The notes under the pieces were generated by a model. That model made no database searches. It worked only from the letters and a program-made list of their open reading frames with translations, and had not been told where the DNA came from. Positions 53,341-64,000 of a stretch of 64,000 nt of DNA are shown here, piece by piece. How positions within the stretch are numbered: the first letter of the stretch is position 1; every line of letters begins with the position of its first letter. Origin of the DNA: Plasmodiophora brassicae (taxonomy: Eukaryota; Endomyxa: Phytomyxea; Phytomyxea; Plasmodiophorida). The stretch covers positions 496,001-560,000 of the forward strand of contig CP145420.1 in the NCBI GenBank assembly GCA_036867785.1, given 5' to 3'. The position numbers and the translations under genes are program-made.

Positions 53341-55883
53341 ATGGCCGTTGCCGACGCAATCGACGATGTCATGGACGAGTCCAGCGAGTCGCACGACGAC
53401 GATGACGACGAGGAAGAGGACGAAGAGAGCGCCGCCATCGCACGTGTCGCTGAACTGAAATCCCAGGTCCCCACGCGATATGACGCCATGGCGGGGTTGC
53501 AATTCGTTATTGACTTGTGCTCGGGCCAGCTGTCGTTCAACCCCAGCTATGAGACGTTCGACGCGTATATTCAGGCGCTGCGCAGCGCGATGCAATTCGA
53601 TGAACTGGGCGCTGTGCGCCAGGAGATGGCCAGCAGGTTCCCGTTGGAGCCTCGTAATTCGTGCGACAATCACGGCGCTCAGAACCGGGTCTCATTCCCG
53701 CGCAACAGGTCTGTGGCTGGAATGGATCGAGGACGAGCAGCGGGTGGGCGCCGACACGGGCACCGTTGTCGACCTGTTCGAGCGCGCCCTGTCTGACTTC
53801 GTGTCGGTGGATCTCTGGGTTCGGTATGCGACTTTCATGGGTGCGGACGCACGGCCGATCTTCGAGAGAGCGGTGGACTCGTGCGGCACACATTTCGCCG
53901 AGGGCGCACGGCTCTGGGCCGCCTTCCGTGAATTCGAATCCGACCGCCCCGAACGTGTCCAGAAGCTGTTCGCGCGGCAACTTGGCATTCCGCTGCAGGG
54001 CCTCCCGGATCTCTTCCACGAGTACGAGGCCTGGTGAGCCCGCTCCGGATCACACCACCATGCCCTTTCGCTGACGTGGACACAGGTCCAACACCGCTCT
54101 CGGACAGCCGCCACGACCTGTGCCGTCTCACGAGAAGGCGCTCACTGTCCTAAAGCAGCTGCTGCCGTTTGAGAAGGCCGTTGCTGAGCGCGGCGATGAA
54201 GCGTCGTGGGACGACTATATCGCCGCCCAGGTGGGCGAGAAGTCGCCCCATCTGGCCCGATGCACGATGCTGTTCGAGCGCGCTCTGACGGTACACTTCG
54301 CGTCCGAGTCGCTGTGGGAGCGCTACGTTATCTTCTCCCGTGTCCACTCCCGCCCGGATCTGCTTCGCGTCTGTCGACGAGCCGTTCGTAACTGCCCCTG
54401 GAGCGCGACGCTCTGGTCGCAGTTCATTGCGTCGTCGTCTGTCAACGATGACGACGGCTTGTCGGCGTCGAATGCGATCTTGGACGAAGCCGTATCTGTG
54501 CTGTCGTCGACGTCGAGTGATGGCGTTGTCCGCGTCCTCCTCGAAATGTGCTATGCCGTCAGGCGCGCGTCGGACCCAGTCGACGGGGCGACCTTGCGAT
54601 CGCTGTTCGAGCGTGCCCTCACGTACGACCAGTACAGCGACGGCCGCACGCTGACGGAACCTGCGTTCCGCCTGTATTCGTTCTGGGCCGAGATGGACGT
54701 CGCCCTGTTCGACGACCGCAAGACGGCCCGGGACCACTGGGACGTCATCCTGCGTCGCGACGGGCGAAGCTGTGCCGTCTGGACGCAGTACGTCGAGTTC
54801 GAGCGGCGCGCCGGCGACATCGAGCGCGTGCGCACCGCCTTCAAACGGGCGACGCACGCCTTGCAGAACACGGGGCCGGATTCGCTGGACCCGATCTGTC
54901 GCCTGTGGTTGCAGATCGAGGCCGAATCCGGCACGGTTGCGTCGCTCGACGACGCCACGTTGCGCTGCCAGGCTATTCTTCGACGCCGCGATCGTGCCGA
55001 GCAACGTCGTGCGGCGGCTGCTGCTGCTATGGCGCCTCAACAGTCGTCGTCGACGGCGGCCAAACGCCGATCGGAGCCAGCTGTGGCCGAGGACAAGACA
55101 CGGCCCGCGAAACGCGTCCGCTTCGAATCGGAATCGTCACCTGATGGCCAGCAGCAGCAGGCGGGCGTGCGCGCTTCACCTGGCTGCTCAGCGTTCGTCC
55201 AGAACGTTGCCCGGGAGACTGACGAGGGCAGGCTGACGTCGGCGTTCGCCGCCTACGGGAACGTCGCCAGCGTTCGGATTCCCGTCGACGCGCGCGGCAG
55301 GAGACGTGGCTTCGCCTACGTCACGCTGGAGTCGCCCGAACAAGTCCAGAGCGCGATCGGCGGGCTGGACCAGACGGAGCTCGACGGGCGCATTATCACC
55401 GTCCAGAAAGCGGGCGTGTCGGGAGCGATCGCGCGCCGTCACGAGGCTGACGCCGGGGCGACGCTCTTCGTCAAAGGGTTCAGCCGGGATCTGTCGCAGG
55501 CGGATGTCGAGGTCGCCCTGAAGAGCCAGTTCGGCAAGCATGGCGTCGTTCGCCAGGTTCGAATCCCGCCGGGCGCGCGCGGCAAGCTGAAAGGGTTCGC
55601 GTACGTCGAGTTCGCGTCCAGCGATGCTGCCCGAGCCGCCCTGGCCGAGAACGCGTTCCAGTTAGGCGGCCTACCCGTCTCTGTGGCCATGTCGAACCCG
55701 CCCAGGAAGAACGAGGATGACCGGGGGGCACCGCCGGTCCCGACGTTCTCCCAATCGAAACGCCACGTCCGCCTGGACGTGGCCGCGGAAGACGGAACGT
55801 CGCCTGATGGCGCTCCCGCACGAGCCACAGCGCCCAAGAGCAATGCAGACTTCCGCAAGCTTGCCCTGGGCCGGGCAACGTAG
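53341..55883 (+). CDS. SART3: SART3/Prp24-like U4/U6 recycling factor (HAT repeats, two RRMs)
   Basis: SART3/Prp24 anneals U4 and U6 snRNA after splicing. An acidic leader (DDDDDEEEDEE) is followed by HAT repeats, with paired aromatic residues in LWLEWIEDEQ, LWVRYATFMG, LWAAFREFES, LWERYVIFSR, LWSQFIASSS and VWTQYVEFER. A basic patch (AKRRSEPAVAEDKTRPAKRV) could be a nuclear signal. RRM1 (~55190-55420) has SAFVQNVARET and RRRGFAYVTLE; RRM2 (~55455-55690) has ATLFVKGFSRD and KLKGFAYVEFA. The last residues, PKSNADFRKLALGR, match the family's terminal motif that binds the LSm2-8 ring on U6. Introns are 53654-53708 and 54034-54085. Two RRMs plus HAT match SART3 rather than yeast Prp24. Confidence 0.9.
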
Positions 55884-56027
55884 CGTGTCAATATATAAGG
55901 TCTTCCTTGTGAAGTGCACGAGACGCGTGGTTGGCGAACGCGTGTAGGATGATGATGATGTGGGTGAAGGCGTATCGGAGGTTGCGGCCTTCCGAGCCTG
56001 TGAAGGGTGGGCCGGCCCCGCCGCCAA

Positions 56028-57544
56028 ATGCAGGGCGCTGATGGCGCCATCCCGAACGCTCACACGAGCGTCGCCTTCAGATGGTCGCTCTACTGGTTCT
56101 ACTTCACGCTGGGCGTCAACCTGGCTCTCCCGGTACGTCGCTGTCTGGGTGGGTGGTCCCCCCCGGGTTCGCGTATGACCGGCGCCCGTACAGGTCCTGC
56201 CGACGAAGACGCTGCTGATGGACGACCTGAAAGTCGAGCCGGCGACGATGGCGTTCACGATGAGCTGTATGAACCTGCCCTGGAGCGTGAAACCGCTATA
56301 CGGGTTCGTGTCCGATTCGTACCCGATCAGGGGGCGACGTCGCCTGCCCTACGTTGCCTTCGGTCTGTCCATCTGCGCGTGCGCCGCCCTGTCCCTGGCG
56401 AAGGTCGGCGCCGCGTCCGGGCTCCTGCCCGTCTTCCTGCTCCTGTTCCTGTGGTCGCTGGCGCTGGTCGTCGCTGACGCCGCCTGCGATTCGCTACTGG
56501 CCGACAACGTCCAGCTGGAGACACGATCCGAGCTCGGCACGTTGCAGTCTGGCGTCTGGATCGCCAGGTCCATCGGCAGCCTGCTGGCGTCCATCTTTGC
56601 CGGGGTCGCCATGGACTATTTCAAGTTGTCGTCCAGCCACATGTTCGCCCTGTCCGGGTGCCTGTCCCTGTCCGGGCTGGCCTCCGTGATCTTCATCGTC
56701 GAGGCGCGAGCGCCCCCCGACCAGTGCAGCATTGTCGCCCGCCTGCGCGACCTGCTCGCCTTCTGGTCCCACGAGCACATCTGGAAGACATGCGCCTTCG
56801 TGTTCATGTTCTCAGCGATGCCGACCAGCGGCGACGTCATCTTCTACTTCATGAGGTACGCGTCGGCGTCTCCGTTGTCTAACGCGACTCATGGGATACT
56901 ACTGGCGGGTCAGGCAGAGGCTCGGGTTCTCGTTGGCGTTCCTCGGCGTGCTGAACGTGGCCGGACACGCGTCCTACGTGATCGGGTCCTGGGTCTATCG
57001 CGACTACCTGCGCCTGATGCCGTTCAGGTCGATGCTGAAGCGGACGATCTGGGCGGCGTTCGTCGTGGGCATCTCGACGCTGCTCCTTGTCCAGCGGTGG
57101 AACCTGGTGCTGCACGTTCCCGACTGGGCGTTCGTGCTCGGCGACACGGCGTTCGTGGCCGCGTGCTCCCAGATCGCCTTCATGCCGATCGCCGTGCTGG
57201 CCGCCAAGGTGGCGCCCAAGGGCGCCGAAGGCACGATCTACAACTCCGTCATCTCGGTCTTCAACCTGGGCAGCGTCGTCAGCGAGTTCACCGGCGGCCT
57301 GCTGACCAAAGCGCTGGGCGTCCGCGAGGGCGACTTCGACAACCTCTGGGCCCTGATCGTCATCTGCAACCTGACGACGCTGTTGCCCGTCCCGCTCCTG
57401 TCGATGTTGCCCGACATTGGCAACGCCAAAGACGGCGCCAGCGACGACGAGGCCTCGTTATCAGACGTCAGCGTAGGCGGCGCCGGTATGGAGCCCAGTA
57501 AACGCGACAATGTCACCGAGATGACGCCGCTCTTCGAGAAGTAA
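56028..57544 (+). CDS. Folate-biopterin transporter family (FBT/BT1) permease
   Basis: FBT proteins (TC 2.A.71, a branch of the major facilitator superfamily) move folates or pterins in protists, plants and cyanobacteria. Exons are 56028-56132, 56194-56855 and 56914-57544, with introns of 61 and 58 nt. The start of the core is diagnostic: VALRWSLYWFYFTLG-type helix 1, then SCMNLPWSVKPLYGFVSDSY followed by RRRLPYV, the family's conserved loop 1-2. DAACDSLLADNVQLE and GTLQSGVWIARSIGSLL are also family-like. The second half has KGAEGTIYNSVISVFNLGSV. Twelve helices fit the ~465-aa length. The cytosolic tail is Ser/Asp-rich. Substrate is inferred from family only. Confidence 0.85.
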
Positions 57545-57581
57545 CCGGGCATATATCTTATACACGTGTCGCCATACGGGG

Positions 57582-59540
57582 TCATCGGTGCTCATGGCGT
57601 TCCCGTTCTTCGCGAAGGCGCTGCGCTTTGGCGGCCTTCTCGGCCTCCAACGCCATTTCTTTCTCGACGCCGGCCGTGTCGAACACAGGGACAGGTTGCG
57701 ATTCGGCGTACGCCTTGCCGAAGAAGACGGGATCCTGGGCGGCCTGGTCGGCGTACCGCAGGAGCGCTTCGCGAGGGTCCTCGCTGCGGGGGTCGTGCGA
57801 TCGTACAACGTGCTTCGCTACGTAGTCGGAGACGGTCGACTCGAGGGCGGCGCCTTTGCCGAATCCCGAGACGGGGATCTGCGGGATCTTCGCCTTGATT
57901 GGGTCCAGGGCCTGCTTCTCGCGTTGCCGCTTCTTGCTGAGACCTTGCTGGCCGAACACGTGCACAGCCGGGGCGAACTGGTGGAAGTCCATCGGCTCTT
58001 TCCGTTTGGGTTTCTTGCCGGCGCACAGCAGCGCGCCCTTCGTGCTCCATCGCGGGTCGTACAGGACGTGGACGTTGAAGTCGGCGCCGCCGACCACGAT
58101 CTGATTCAGGGTTGGGCTCCAGAGAGCTCGGACGGCGCTCCCGTCGCAGACGTCCACAGATTGCACGACGGAGAGCTCGGTGCGGTCAATGAAGACGAGC
58201 CGCCCTCGACCCTGGCCACGTTTCACGGAAACGCACCCGACGATAAGGCGCTCGTCGGGCGACAGGATCACGTCGGTCTCAGGGAAGAAGTTGGGCAGGT
58301 CATCGAACACCTTCAGAGGCGCCTTCGAGCTGCGAAGATCCCAGACCTTGATGGTGTCGTCCCCACCACGCGACACGAGCTGGCGACAGTCGCTGGTGAG
58401 CACAATGCTCGACGTGTCGGTGTTGGCCGCGTGCCCCGAAGCGATATACACATCTGGGCGATTGAATCTGCCGTCGTTCTTCCAGATCTGCAGGGATCCG
58501 TCTTGACAGGCGGCGGCGAGGTATCTGCCGTCGGCGCTGGCCGTGCAAGCCGTCACCGGCAGGCGTCCACGTGCCGCCTTCACCTTGATCGTGTCGCGCG
58601 CCTTTGTTGGCCGGTTCACATCCCAGAGGCGGAGAGTGCCATCGCCAGCGGCCGTCATCACAACGTTCGGGTCGTGGTGCATCCAGAGGCCGCCGACGCA
58701 CCCGACCGTGTGCCCGCTCGTGTGCTTCATGTCCCGGATGTACCTATGCGAACCCGTTACTCATCTCGGGGCACACGACGCCGACAACGACGACGTAATT
58801 GCCCCCACGTACATGTCGCCTCTGGCGAACTCAACCAGAGGTCTGCCTTCCCGGTCGTGGATCTTGGCACGCGACGCAGCCGTGACGACGAGGACGCGGT
58901 CGGGCGCCGGGTACGAGTACGACAGGCTGACGATCTGCTGGCCGCTGTCCGGCTCGACCTCGCGGAACGCCTTCCCGCGCTTGTCCATGCCGTTGAAATC
59001 CCACAGCCGCATCATGTAGTCGTAGCCGCCCGTCAGCAAGCGCGACCCGGATCGCTCCAGCGCCAGCGCCGACACCGCTTTCGTGTGCCCGTGCATCGTG
59101 AACTCATGCGTCACCGGCAGGCGCCACTCCTCGATCGTCGACATCGCGTCCGCGCGTTCGCCGGAGCGGGACGGTGCCGCCGTTGGTGGTGATACGCCCG
59201 GACCGAAATCGTCGTCATTGTCCTCGGTGGCAGACGGCGGCCTGTGCTCGGGCACGGCAGGGACCGCGAACCCGTGCGATGCGCCCGCCGTCGGAAGACT
59301 CGGCCCGAAATCGTCGCCGTCGTCGTCGTCGTCGACCACCTTTCGCGGCGGCGGGACGGCGGCCGGCACAGCAAATTGCGTCGGCATCGGCGGCCCGAAA
59401 TCATCATCGTCGACGACGACGGCGCCGTCGCTGACGGGCGTCCGGGGCTGGCCGTCGTCAGCGGCCATCGACGACGGGCGGTCATCGGCGTAGCCCCGGG
59501 AGCGTCGCAGACGCCGCATCTCCTCGAGATCGTCGTCCAT
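57582..59540 (-). CDS. WDR70: WDR70-like WD40 protein, two exons
   Basis: WDR70 is a nuclear WD40 protein linked to DNA-damage chromatin ubiquitination through CUL4. ATG 59540 starts MDDDLEEMRRLRRSRGYADD. An acidic N-terminal part repeats a DDDFGP(P/S/G) motif three times, a WDR70/GAD-1 trait. Seven-blade WD repeats begin LPVTHEFTMHGHTKAVSALA and RLLTGGYDYMMRLWDF, continue across a 69-nt intron (58744-58812), then VVMTAAGDGTLRLWDV, RYLAAACQDGSLQIW, VSRGGDDTIKVWDLR and RALWSPTLNQIVVGGADFNV. The C-terminal region is the family's: KRKEPMDFHQFAP, RQREKQALDPIKAKIPQ and DPREALLRYADQA. Divergent from the ankyrin gene. Confidence 0.9.
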
Positions 59541-59910
59541 GACGAGAAACGCACTCCGTGGCGCGATGTGCAGCTCCCTGTCGTCGACGGTTCGCACGTG
59601 CCGGTGCCGGACCGCTGACACACACACACACACAACAGCTGTGCGTGCACACTCCTTACTGCACGGTATGTATTGTACAACGCACCCGGTTAGTGTGCCC
59701 GTGCTGTGTGCGGGGGGCGTGCTAGCTTGTGGACCCGAGGACCCGGGAACGGTACACACCGTAGCCTGACGGCGCTATCGCTGGCATTTGTGCACAAAGT
59801 GTGTGACGGGGAGGTGCTGGGGGAAGCGGCATACTAGATCCAACACCACACAACGACAGGACGTACTGCCCAAGGCCGACAACGCCCATCCGATTGACCT
59901 AGGCGCGTCG
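59541..59910. promoter_or_regulatory. Divergent spacer with an AC microsatellite (59618-59634)
   Basis: 370 bp separate the WDR70 and ankyrin start codons. The notable element is (AC)8 at 59618-59634. Upstream parts of both reading frames extend into it but look non-coding. Any promoter role is inferred from position. Confidence 0.35.
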
Positions 59911-61970
59911 ATGGCGTCGTCTGGCATCAGTGCTACGCGCCAGGCTGCTCTGAAGGTGCCACCGACACTGTAAGCGTGTTGTTACAGCGTGCTTCGCACA
60001 GCACCTTGCCAATAGCGGGTACGTGCAGGTACGTCCCCACGCTGAACGCGGACTTCATTGTCAACGACCCGATCGTCAGCGAGAATCAGCTCGAGCGTCG
60101 GCACCTGGCCGACCTACTCGTCAGCGTCCTGCCGGGCCGGGTCGCCGCGCTTGCCGGATCACTCGTTCGCGCCTATGGCGACCTGGCCGACGACCACCCG
60201 ATGGTGTCCGGGTACTGGATGGTGATCAGCGCGCTCGGTGGCCTCGACGTCAACGTCCGGTCGGTTCTCGGCAGGGACACCGGCGACCTTGGTGACATCG
60301 TTGGCGCACTGTGCCACGACTATCTTCGCGTTGCTGGGGAATCCGGCTCACGGGCCGCCCTCCTCTCCGACCGCCTTCTGACCGCCTCCGACGCCGTCGT
60401 CAAGCGCTTGCTCACCCTGTCTCCCATCTCAGTCCGGTACCTGCTGGCCGATGAACTCCTAATCATGGCGCGCGTCCTGCGACGCATGCTCGGGGCGCTG
60501 ACTAGCGCCAGCGCCGCTGTCCAACTCGCTGTGAACGCCGCCGTCGGGTCCGACGCCTCCACCTTTGACCGACTCGTGGCCTGCAACTCGCTTCCCCGAC
60601 GGTCGCCCGACATCGCGCTCCTGGTGGCGTGCCTGTCCGGCAACACGATCGCTGTGCAATCGCTGCTGAACGCAGTGCCCCGCTCGCGCATGTCGTTAGC
60701 GTTAAGGGCGGCTGTCGTCGGCCGCCATGCACATGTCGTCGACATGCTGCTGGGGAGAGACGGGGTCGACGCTGGCGATAAAGACGGTTGGGCGCTGTTC
60801 GCCGCTGTCGAGCGCGGGTCGCTCCCGATCGTACAACGACTCCTGGCCGACCCGCTCTGCATCCGCGCCGACGCGCACAACAGCCTCGCGCTCGTCGTCG
60901 CTGCCAGCAAGGGTCAGGCGGACGTCATGCGGCACCTGCTCAGCAATCGCCTCACCCGCGCGAACGCCGTTGACGTGAGCACGCGGGCGCACGCGGGAGT
61001 AACCATCCAGGCCGGCTGACGTTCTGTGCAGTCGTGGGCGCTTCGGGTGGCGGCCAACAACGGGCAGGTGGAGGCCGTCCGGATCCTCCTGGGCACGACC
61101 TCTGTGGACCCAACCGCCAACGACTCTGAAGCGTACGATGTGCAGCGTGCCGTCGACGTCGGATGGATGGCTCAGGTTGCACCCTTAGGCTTTGGCGAGC
61201 GGCGGGCAACGGCCGAGCTGACGTCGTCTCTGAATTGTATAACCGTCACCAGGAGCGACATGTCGGCGCGTTGGCTGATGTTGTATTACCCCAGGCTGAG
61301 AGATCGGCGTGCCGACCCCGGCGCCCGAGGCGGTTTAGCGTTAGCCTTGGCGGCAGCGATGGGGCACGACGCCGTCGTCGACGTTCTGCTACGGGACGAG
61401 CGTGTCGACGTTAGCACCAATTGGTACGCGGCGTTACGCGCGGCGATCTCTGGGCAGAACGTTGCCTGTGTGGATCGCATCCTGCAGGAGGAGGGTGTAC
61501 GCGACGCGCTGGACGCTTCGTTCGCGTGGCCGTCGATCCCGCAATCGTTACGGGACGCGATCGGCGCCATCGCCAGGGAATGCGACGACACCGTCTCGGA
61601 GCGGAACTGGGCCGACGACGCCATCTGGCCGAACTGGCAGTGCACGTCCCCGTCCGTCATCATTCGCCTGTTGCGGGCCGGCCTCGCGTTCCAGGACGAC
61701 GAGCACCGGCGCCCGAACCGATGGCAACGCACCGCCGTCAGCAGCGCCAGACGGCACCTGCGGCACGCGCGTGACGCTGCCGTACGAACCATCGCACGCC
61801 TGGCGACACCCCGTTCCCGGCTGCCCCTTCCCGACAGCATCCGCGCCCTGATCGCTCTGTTCTGGATCCCCGATCATCATGGCCTGGAAGCGTTCACCGA
61901 CGCGGACAGGCGCCGCGAGGTGGACCGGATCGCGGGCCGGATCCGGACCCGCCTCCGCGCCGAACGATGA
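59911..61970 (+). CDS. Ankyrin-repeat protein, at least five exons
   Basis: Ankyrin repeats mediate protein binding. ATG 59911 (MASSGISATRQAALKVPPTL), a 59-nt intron (59970-60028), then a helical N-terminal region. Degenerate ankyrin repeats follow: ALLVACLSGNTIAVQSLLNA, LRAAVVGRHAHVVDMLLGRD, ALFAAVERGSLPIVQRLLAD and ALVVAASKGQADVMRHLLSN. A 57-nt intron (60975-61031) joins to WALRVAANNGQVEAVRILLG. Further introns of ~56 and ~59 nt restore ALWRAAGNGRADVVSELLRD and LALALAAAMGHDAVVDVLLR. The C-terminal ~130 residues lack repeats and end in a basic helix (RRREVDRIAGRIRTRL). No catalytic domain, signal peptide or membrane helix. Such proteins are often lineage-expanded families. Confidence 0.75.
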
Positions 61971-62154
61971 TAGCGGCGCGGGTACGAATGAACCAATTCA
62001 TCCGCGACAGGCGGCCGTCAGTCGCGGTCCGGGTGCAGTCCCGCAGTTCTTCTGCACCGTTGCTGCAGTTCGCGACTCGCGCGGGTCCTGCGCTGCTGGC
62101 ACGGCAATCCGGGAACGAACAACGGAGCTGCATAGAATAGACGACGGATGCGCT

Positions 62155-63999
62155 TTATCGACGACGGCCGGGGCCCTTGCTGTACGTGATCGGGGCGATG
62201 ACGGCGCCGACGCGGCAGGTGACCGCGGGGGCGATCAGGTCGGCGTGCCCGCCGGCCGAGTTCCACTCGCGGCCGATCGGCACCTGCAGGCTGCGCTCGT
62301 ACTGCTCCCTGGACGTGAACGGGAACGGCACGCTGCCGACCTTGTACTTGGCCGACTTGCGGTCCACCTTCTCGTTGATGATCACGTGCGACATGGACCC
62401 GTCCCGGCGGCGATCCAGCAGCGTCTGCTTCTTGCGCTGGAGCTCGTGGGCGCGCTTTGCGGCGCGTTTACGCGACGCCCGGGAAGCCGTGACGCCATCG
62501 CCGGCCCACGACCCCCATCCCGGCATGGTTGCCGGGTGCTCTTGCTCCAGGTCGGGCAGCTCCGATTCGGCAACTGCCGCCTTCTCCGCTGCAAACTCCC
62601 GTCCTTCATCGCCGGCCGTCGGGAACGCACGGCGAACCAGCTCGCGACGCTCGGCCGACGCACCATCGTCCAGCAGCACGAACTTGTCGTCGTTGTCATC
62701 GTCGTCGTCGTCGGCGCTGACGACCTCGGTGTCCAGTACGACGTCATCGTTGGCCGCCTTACGCTCTCGGGCGGCAATTGCCGACGAGTTCACGTTCAGC
62801 CACGGGTTGTCGTCGTCCTGCTGTTTCGACACAGACGACACGGGACCGGCTGTTCGGGAACGGAACGCTGCACCAGATGCCACCGCTACCGACTGCAACG
62901 ACGTCCCAGTCGCTTCGAAGCGCTTGTCGGTGGGAGCCGCAGGTTCAGTCGACGACGCTGGTGCCAGACCGCCAAACGTACGACGACCAGAAACGGCGGG
63001 TTTCCCCTCGGCAGGCGCTTCTTTGTCGCTATCATTGTCGTCATCGTCCTCTTCGGCAGCACGCTGAAGCTCCTTGAGCATGGCCTCGGCTTCCGCTTTC
63101 TGCTTCGCGGCGGCCTTGACCATGAACTTGAGACCAAAGACGCCACGTTTGCCTTCGACGGGGACGTCGTCCTTGATCTCCTGGGCCAGCGCCTCGATCT
63201 CCGCGTCGTCATCATTGTCGTCGTCCGACGATCCGGCGCCTTTGACGGATCGAATCCGATCGCGAAGCGCCTCCATGTTACGCTGCTGGTCGGCGACCCG
63301 GGCGCGAACCTCAGGGTCGACGACGCCACCGTGCTTCAGCGCTGATTTCATCCACTTGCTCGTGTTCTTGACGCGCAGGCTCATGCGGGCGTTGATACGC
63401 TCGAGTTCGCGTTTCTCCCTCACCTCATCGTCCTCGCCGTCTTCGTCGTCGCCCTCGTGCTTGGCGCGTTGCTTCTTCAGCATCTTCCTGAACTTCTTCG
63501 ACTTGATCTTCTTGATGCGTTTCGCACGAAGCTCGTGGTAGAACATCAGGGCGCGCATACGCGCGATTTCGGCATGGCGCTTCTCGATCTCCTCGGGCGA
63601 CGCCGAGTCATTCGTCGACAGCAACGGGTCGTCGTTCTTGCAGACGGATCGTTCGTCGAGCTTGTACATCTTGAGGAGTGCATCCAGGTCGGTTTCCAGT
63701 GACGTCGTCGGAGTGAATTTGGCCGTCAGCGACGCCGTCGATTCGACGATCTTGTGGTCTTTGAGCGGGAAGGAAACGCGCGCCGCTTCCCGATTCGCTT
63801 TCACCAGGTGGGTCCACTTGTCCAGCTCCTTGCTCGTGCTCGTAAACGCGACGTTCCGTTCCAGACGCTGACGATGGGCGGGTTCCAGTGGTACGTCAGC
63901 GACCTTCTCGTGGCGGTCCGTGGCGAGTTTATCCAGAGAAGCCTTCATGGACGCGAAGGAGGCCGATGAACGCAGAGGATCGACGAGCGCGTCGATGGA
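62155..63999 (-). CDS. UTP14: U3 snoRNP protein UTP14, 5' part outside the window
   Basis: UTP14 is a small-subunit processome component that activates the helicase DHR1 to release U3 from pre-rRNA in the nucleolus. The frame is open through the window end. ATG 63948 is internal: upstream residues (LVDPLRSSASFASMKASLDK) already align with human LLEPVKTSSSLATVKKQL. Next come LERNVAFTSTSKELDKWTHL, VSFPLKDHK, RIKKIKSKKFRKMLKKQRAK and INARMSLRVKNTSKWMKSAL. Long acidic linkers follow (DDDNDDDAEIEALAQEIKDD). The C-terminal domain is clear: VIINEKVDRKSAKYKVGSVP, FPFTSREQYERSLQVPIGRE and APITYSKGPG. No introns seen in this part. Confidence 0.93.
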   Translation of the reverse strand, partial: SIDALVDPLRSSASFASMKASLDKLATDRHEKVADVPLEPAHRQRLERNVAFTSTSKELDKWTHLVKANREAARVSFPLKDHKIVESTASLTAKFTPTTSLETDLDALLKMYKLDERSVCKNDDPLLSTNDSASPEEIEKRHAEIARMRALMFYHELRAKRIKKIKSKKFRKMLKKQRAKHEGDDEDGEDDEVREKRELERINARMSLRVKNTSKWMKSALKHGGVVDPEVRARVADQQRNMEALRDRIRSVKGAGSSDDDNDDDAEIEALAQEIKDDVPVEGKRGVFGLKFMVKAAAKQKAEAEAMLKELQRAAEEDDDDNDSDKEAPAEGKPAVSGRRTFGGLAPASSTEPAAPTDKRFEATGTSLQSVAVASGAAFRSRTAGPVSSVSKQQDDDNPWLNVNSSAIAARERKAANDDVVLDTEVVSADDDDDDNDDKFVLLDDGASAERRELVRRAFPTAGDEGREFAAEKAAVAESELPDLEQEHPATMPGWGSWAGDGVTASRASRKRAAKRAHELQRKKQTLLDRRRDGSMSHVIINEKVDRKSAKYKVGSVPFPFTSREQYERSLQVPIGREWNSAGGHADLIAPAVTCRVGAVIAPITYSKGPGRRR

Positions 64000-64000
64000 C

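Overview
The window is nuclear DNA from a compact eukaryotic (protist) genome. The genes encode eukaryote-only machinery: VPS13, proteasome beta-1, TFIIIC, CstF-64, SART3/Prp24, UTP14, WDR70, cytosolic carboxypeptidase, RMI1, cytosolic PheRS beta and mitochondrial Lon. Genes lie on both strands with gaps from about 20 bp to just over 1 kb. Where I could trace splicing, most introns are 49-61 nt, all GT...AG, with a few of 63-71 nt. High GC in most genes, very short introns, ankyrin proteins and small secreted proteins fit a plasmodiophorid-like rhizarian. That assignment is inference; no marker gene in the window proves it.

Layout. 0-2 kb: the end of an unrecognised Gly/Ala-rich gene and a small secreted protein. 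2.2-15.4 kb (minus): one intron-rich, lower-GC VPS13 lipid-transfer gene. 15.6-20 kb: unrecognised genes, including a single-pass membrane protein. 20.0-21.9 kb (plus): a signalling protein whose exons read RA-like, PH and RGS domains in order. 22-24 kb: proteasome beta-1 facing a carbonyl-reductase-type SDR. 25.4-33 kb: RMI1 and a leucine-rich-repeat protein share a 116 bp divergent spacer; the LRR gene ends 20 bp from the end of a tubulin-type carboxypeptidase gene. 33-40.4 kb: a mucin-like GPI-type protein, TFIIIC subunit 5, CstF-64, two SUEL-lectin secreted proteins and a PA-domain 7TM protein. 41-50 kb: Lon, a small membrane protein, an intron-containing tRNA-Tyr, a C2-domain protein, a long disordered protein and an ArsB/NhaD-type transporter. 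50.8-64 kb: PheRS beta, SART3-like, folate/biopterin transporter, WDR70, an ankyrin protein and UTP14, which is cut by the window end.

There is no operon logic; genes act separately. Themes are RNA processing (CstF-64, SART3, UTP14, tRNA-Tyr, TFIIIC), proteostasis (proteasome, Lon), surface and secreted proteins (mucin-like, SUEL lectins, 7TM) and signalling (RA-PH-RGS, 7TM, C2). I found no transposon, virus-like element or CRISPR array. The most novel candidates are the RA-PH-RGS protein, the PA-7TM receptor-like protein and the LRR protein with a three-times-repeated C-terminal module. Exon joins were made by eye and need transcript support.
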